A DNA stretch of 64,000 bases from Thermoplasmatales archaeon (GTDB lineage Archaea; Thermoplasmatota; Thermoplasmata; Thermoplasmatales; Thermoplasmataceae): NCBI GenBank assembly GCA_014874365.1, contig JACWAH010000010.1, forward strand, positions 1 to 64,000. The letters are read 5' to 3'. The translations under genes were made by a program, and so were the position numbers. Below the pieces are notes generated by a model. The model was not told where the DNA came from, searched no databases, and worked only from the letters and a program-made list of their open reading frames with translations. Shown here in pieces: positions 61,424-64,000 of this stretch (position 1 is the stretch's first letter; every line of letters starts with the position of its first letter).

Positions 61424-62422
61424 CTACTTTCTTATCTCAATAAGAGTGTCAAACCAGGGGATGGGGCTGCCACTTATTCCGGGGTATAAAGTGGAAACAC
61501 CAAGCGCTTTGGCCTGCCTGTTTGCAAGTGCCTGGCAGAATCTTGTAAGGGTAAAATCGGTGAGTCCGGGTGCCATGCCCTCGGTCACGTTATGTATGAA
61601 ATCTGTTTCCAACCTGATCAATTCTTTGACTACATCGGATGTTACTGAGTTAAAAGTCTCAGATTTAAGCTGTGGATTTTCCTCATAAACAGCTGCTATG
61701 ACCTTCAGCAGGAAATCATATTGCAGATTCACGTCCCTGTTGATATATTTGATCAAGTTCGTGGTGAAAATAAGCCTGTTATGCCTGGAAAATGCATATA
61801 TTATTGCGAATTCAGCCGGGAGAATCGATCCGGTAACGACCGCGGAACCGATAAGATTCAAAAGGAAATTCTCGGCAATTGGCTCCTTAACAAAGGAGAA
61901 GAAAGTGTCATTGATCAGCCTGTTTCTCGACTTGAACCAGTCGGTGGTTCTCCATAGCTCATAAACAGACTCCCTGAGATTTTGTGGAATGGCATGGGTA
62001 ACTATCTGGGTATATCCGTCCGAGTGCAAAGTTTCCTGAAACGTTAGGCCAGAAAAAGCAGTAGCAACCTCTGGGGATGTAAAATAGGGGGTTATAATTT
62101 CATAATTCGAGAACATTGTACTCTCAATAACCATAAGCGAGGAAATGGTCCTCAGGAAAATCTTTCTGTCAAGGTCGGAAAGTGCAGAAAAGTCCCTGTT
62201 TTCCCTGTCAAGATTAAACTCTGCAGGGTTGAAGACATTGGATATGATCTTCCTGTAGGTGTTCAAAGCCCACGGATACTTGGGCTCATCAAGGGAAATA
62301 AGATTAGTATGGCTTCCACCCACAATCTTTCTTCTGCTTATCCACTTGTCGCCGCTTTCGTTAAAAAGAAAGATTCTTTGCATCCTTTCTCTTGGGGAAA
62401 ATCCACTCTTACTCTCTATCAT
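61424..62422 (-). CDS. Degenerate NrdB-like protein lacking half of the metal site
   Basis: A ferritin-like homologue of nrdB (about 332 residues) that aligns along its whole length with the product of 57485-58567. The first ligand region is kept with a change (Asp to Glu100, VIESTM), and Glu130, His133 and Tyr137 (FQETLHSDGY) are conserved. In the second half the ligands are gone: Glu to Thr197 (VVTGSIL), Glu to Val231 and His to Gln234 (NRDVNLQY). A Glu at residue 204 is the only nearby new acid. The protein may be a scaffold partner of NrdB, comparable to yeast Rnr4, or have another function. The start at 62422 follows AGGAAG at seven bases. TATA-like GTATTTATAACC (62478-62489) fits this start rather than the GTG at 62476. 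Confidence 0.88.
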   Translation of the reverse strand: MIESKSGFSPRERMQRIFLFNESGDKWISRRKIVGGSHTNLISLDEPKYPWALNTYRKIISNVFNPAEFNLDRENRDFSALSDLDRKIFLRTISSLMVIESTMFSNYEIITPYFTSPEVATAFSGLTFQETLHSDGYTQIVTHAIPQNLRESVYELWRTTDWFKSRNRLINDTFFSFVKEPIAENFLLNLIGSAVVTGSILPAEFAIIYAFSRHNRLIFTTNLIKYINRDVNLQYDFLLKVIAAVYEENPQLKSETFNSVTSDVVKELIRLETDFIHNVTEGMAPGLTDFTLTRFCQALANRQAKALGVSTLYPGISGSPIPWFDTLIEIRK

Positions 62423-62509
62423 TTCAATTCTTCCTGGATCCGTGATTTGCGTAACACCTGCCTCCCTTATTGGCACAGGTTATAAATACGGTTGGATTTT
62501 GCGACAATG

Positions 62510-62864
62510 TCAAATTCCCGTTGATAGGTAGTGGTGATACCAGTAGGATGTCTTCAGCAGGCCTTCCTTTGTCTTGAATCGATGCTTGAACAGCCATGAC
62601 TTTAATGAGAAATGCTGTTCTGGCTTGTCGGAGGTTTTCTTAACCTCAGGATCAATGAGATACAGGAAAACCCCCTTCCTGTCCTTCTAAATGTATTGAA
62701 GGAATGATGATATTAGGCTGTCCCACCTGATACTTGTATGTCGCAAACTTCATTTCAAAAATAAAGAACGAATCATGAACAACAGATTCGATGGTTAACA
62801 GTTTGCTATCCGGATCAGATGGACCTTTGTACTTGAAAACTCTCTTAAGTATGCCATAAAGCAT
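62510..62864 (-). pseudogene. Frameshifted hypothetical gene
   Basis: From ATG 62864 the frame gives MLYGILKRVFKYKGPSD, then SFFIFEMKFATYKY and PNIIIPSIHL. A single extra base shortly after (near 62687) moves the sense into the next frame, which continues KDRKGVFLYLIDPEVKK and HFSLKSWLFKHRFKTKEGLL to TGA at 62510-62512. Without the shift it would encode about 117 residues of alternating strands and basic helices. The shift may be a true mutation or a sequence error. No family was recognised. Confidence 0.55.
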
Positions 62865-63015
62865 AATATCTCAACTACCTTACTTGCAAAAGTGATGTCC
62901 GCTGGTAAAGTATCTTTTCGGCATCCAGACGCCTGAAATGTGCCCACAGAGATTTGCGCCATCAGGGAAAGCTTTTAAGATATCTGGAAAAAATCACCCA
63001 GTCAGCAGAACGGAT
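62865..63015. other. Short intergenic region
   Basis: It contains only the presumed promoter of the frameshifted gene and the 3' flank of the phosphoesterase gene; nothing else is seen. Confidence 0.4.
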
Positions 63016-64000
63016 CTATAATTTGTTTCTCTTCCGTTTGATTATTAAAAATATGAGAGGTACAGATATTCCCACGGCCGCAATAATCAATATGTCCTGC
63101 ACAGGAAAATAGGTGTTTTGTTGTGCAGGAAAAAATCCGGTTTCATGCTTGACATATACATTTAGCGATACTTGTGAAAGATTGAAACCTGTGCTTCCGT
63201 TAGATCCATAAGGCAGAACTCCAAGCGGGTACTGTAGATCCGTGGGGAAGAAGTTGCTGACGTTGGTGTAATTCCCGGCATTTAAAGAGCTATCGACAAA
63301 CGAATTCGGTATCAGCGCAAGCTGGCTGGAGTTCCAGAAGAGAGGTGGTCTTGCCGCGGTACCAGACCTGTAAGAGTCATTGAAGTTGAACATGTCAACC
63401 GGAATATTGGAATTCAACACCAGTGAATTAAGAGCTGGCATATTCCAGTTATAGTCAATGAATCCCAGGATGGAAGTATGAGTCATAATGGTGTGGGAAA
63501 CGTAATCTTCCTTGGCGTATGGCGAAATAAGTATAAATGGCACCCTGAACCCGAGTTGCTGGCCATCCACAATTGGAGGGGGAGCCTGGTCGTAATACCC
63601 ACCTCCCTCATCATATGTTATCATGATCGCCGTGCTGTTCCAGTAGCTGCTTTCCATGATGAGGTGCACAATATACAGTATCCACATTTCTCCTACAAGA
63701 ACGCTGAATGGGGGATGCTGGCTGAATGCATCCAGAGTTCCGCCAGAGATCGATGAAATCCAGGTAACATCAGGAAGAGTTCCTGAATTTACTGCATTTA
63801 CGAAATTGCCCCAGGTTCCTATGCCGGAAGAATGTTGATTTATCCCATAGATGAACTGTAACGGATCAGTTCCGAGAGAGGGATTGAAGAAATCATAAGC
63901 CCAGGAAACTCCAAAAGCATCCATTTCATTGAATATTGTATCATTGTAAAGCAAGTAAGGCGGAGGAGATCCCTGATCGCTGTTTATTGGTGAAAAACCA
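63016..64000 (-). CDS. Phosphoesterase-family (PF04185-like) surface protein, 5' end outside window
   Basis: The frame is open to the window edge, so the N terminus and first catalytic motifs are missing. The visible 328 residues contain DVTWISS, MWILYIVHLIMESSYWNSTAIMI split by a helix, TYDEGGGYYDQAPPP with the metal-binding Asp-Glu, VPFILISPYAK, and HTSILGFIDYNW. These are the second half of the phospholipase C/acid phosphatase AcpA-like alkaline-phosphatase fold. A C-terminal extracytoplasmic extension with N-x-S/T sites ends in one membrane helix (about 300-322) and KRKRNK. It probably acts outside the cell on phosphate esters. Confidence 0.85.
   Translation of the reverse strand, partial: GFSPINSDQGSPPPYLLYNDTIFNEMDAFGVSWAYDFFNPSLGTDPLQFIYGINQHSSGIGTWGNFVNAVNSGTLPDVTWISSISGGTLDAFSQHPPFSVLVGEMWILYIVHLIMESSYWNSTAIMITYDEGGGYYDQAPPPIVDGQQLGFRVPFILISPYAKEDYVSHTIMTHTSILGFIDYNWNMPALNSLVLNSNIPVDMFNFNDSYRSGTAARPPLFWNSSQLALIPNSFVDSSLNAGNYTNVSNFFPTDLQYPLGVLPYGSNGSTGFNLSQVSLNVYVKHETGFFPAQQNTYFPVQDILIIAAVGISVPLIFLIIKRKRNKL

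Noticed and set aside
61424-62422. Assigning the second NrdB-like protein to metal-free class Ie
   Set aside because: Class Ie replaces three Glu by V/P/K or Q/S/K while keeping Asp and both His. Here one His is lost, the Asp is Glu, and the replacing residues are T and V, so the pattern differs.

Overview
The window looks like chromosome from an archaeon of the Thermoplasmatales or a close relative. The information-processing genes are archaeal: RadA, XPD helicase with Fe-S cysteines, pelota, type II glyceraldehyde-3-phosphate dehydrogenase, archaeal S-adenosylmethionine synthetase, DUF2175, a DRG-type GTPase and an archaeal HTH regulator. Many genes have a TATA-like box centred about 26 nt before the start codon, which suggests leaderless mRNAs. 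Several large, Ser/Thr/Asn-rich surface proteins have one C-terminal membrane anchor, as in cell-wall-less Thermoplasmatales. The species is not identified.

Layout. 1-2.2 kb is a decayed zone with acylphosphatase, a DsrE-like gene and fragments. 2.3-15 kb holds housekeeping genes: 3-methyladenine glycosylase, site-2 protease, CoA-transferase, AlkZ-like protein, PiT phosphate transporter with DUF47 partner, aroD, thpR, gcvH, rlmE and an HTH regulator. 15.3-18.2 kb is a beta-propeller surface protein. 18.3-21.9 kb is a patchy region with repeats, an SDR, methyltransferases (one broken) and three tRNAs. 22-28 kb carries pelota, ubiX and two surface proteins. 28.1-34.9 kb is a plus-strand series, gap-radA-ACT-xpd then ClC-GNAT. 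35-45 kb has DRG, a glutamine methyltransferase, topA, a presenilin-like protease, an aldo/keto reductase, purH and the SAM synthetase. 45.3-47.3 kb is another patchy zone with tRNA-Leu and an Lrp regulator. 47.3-55 kb is the main accessory block: two radical SAM enzymes, a doubled CMD-like protein without the usual cysteines, a SLAC1-type transporter, then an SQR-like flavoprotein with DUF1641. 55-62.4 kb is ribonucleotide reduction: class I nrdA and nrdB and class II nrdJ run in one direction, with a second, degenerate NrdB upstream. The right edge cuts a phosphoesterase-family surface protein.

The most notable points are these. (1) The second NrdB-like protein lacks three of six metal ligands, and a fourth is changed from Asp to Glu. 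It stands directly upstream of an intact class I plus class II reductase set. (2) A radical SAM/SPASM gene and a B12-type radical SAM gene are adjacent, preceded by an overlapping 70-residue ORF. (3) At least two genes appear to start at CTG. (4) Dispersed repeats and transposon-end remnants mark the patchy zones. No CRISPR array, rRNA or complete insertion sequence was seen.
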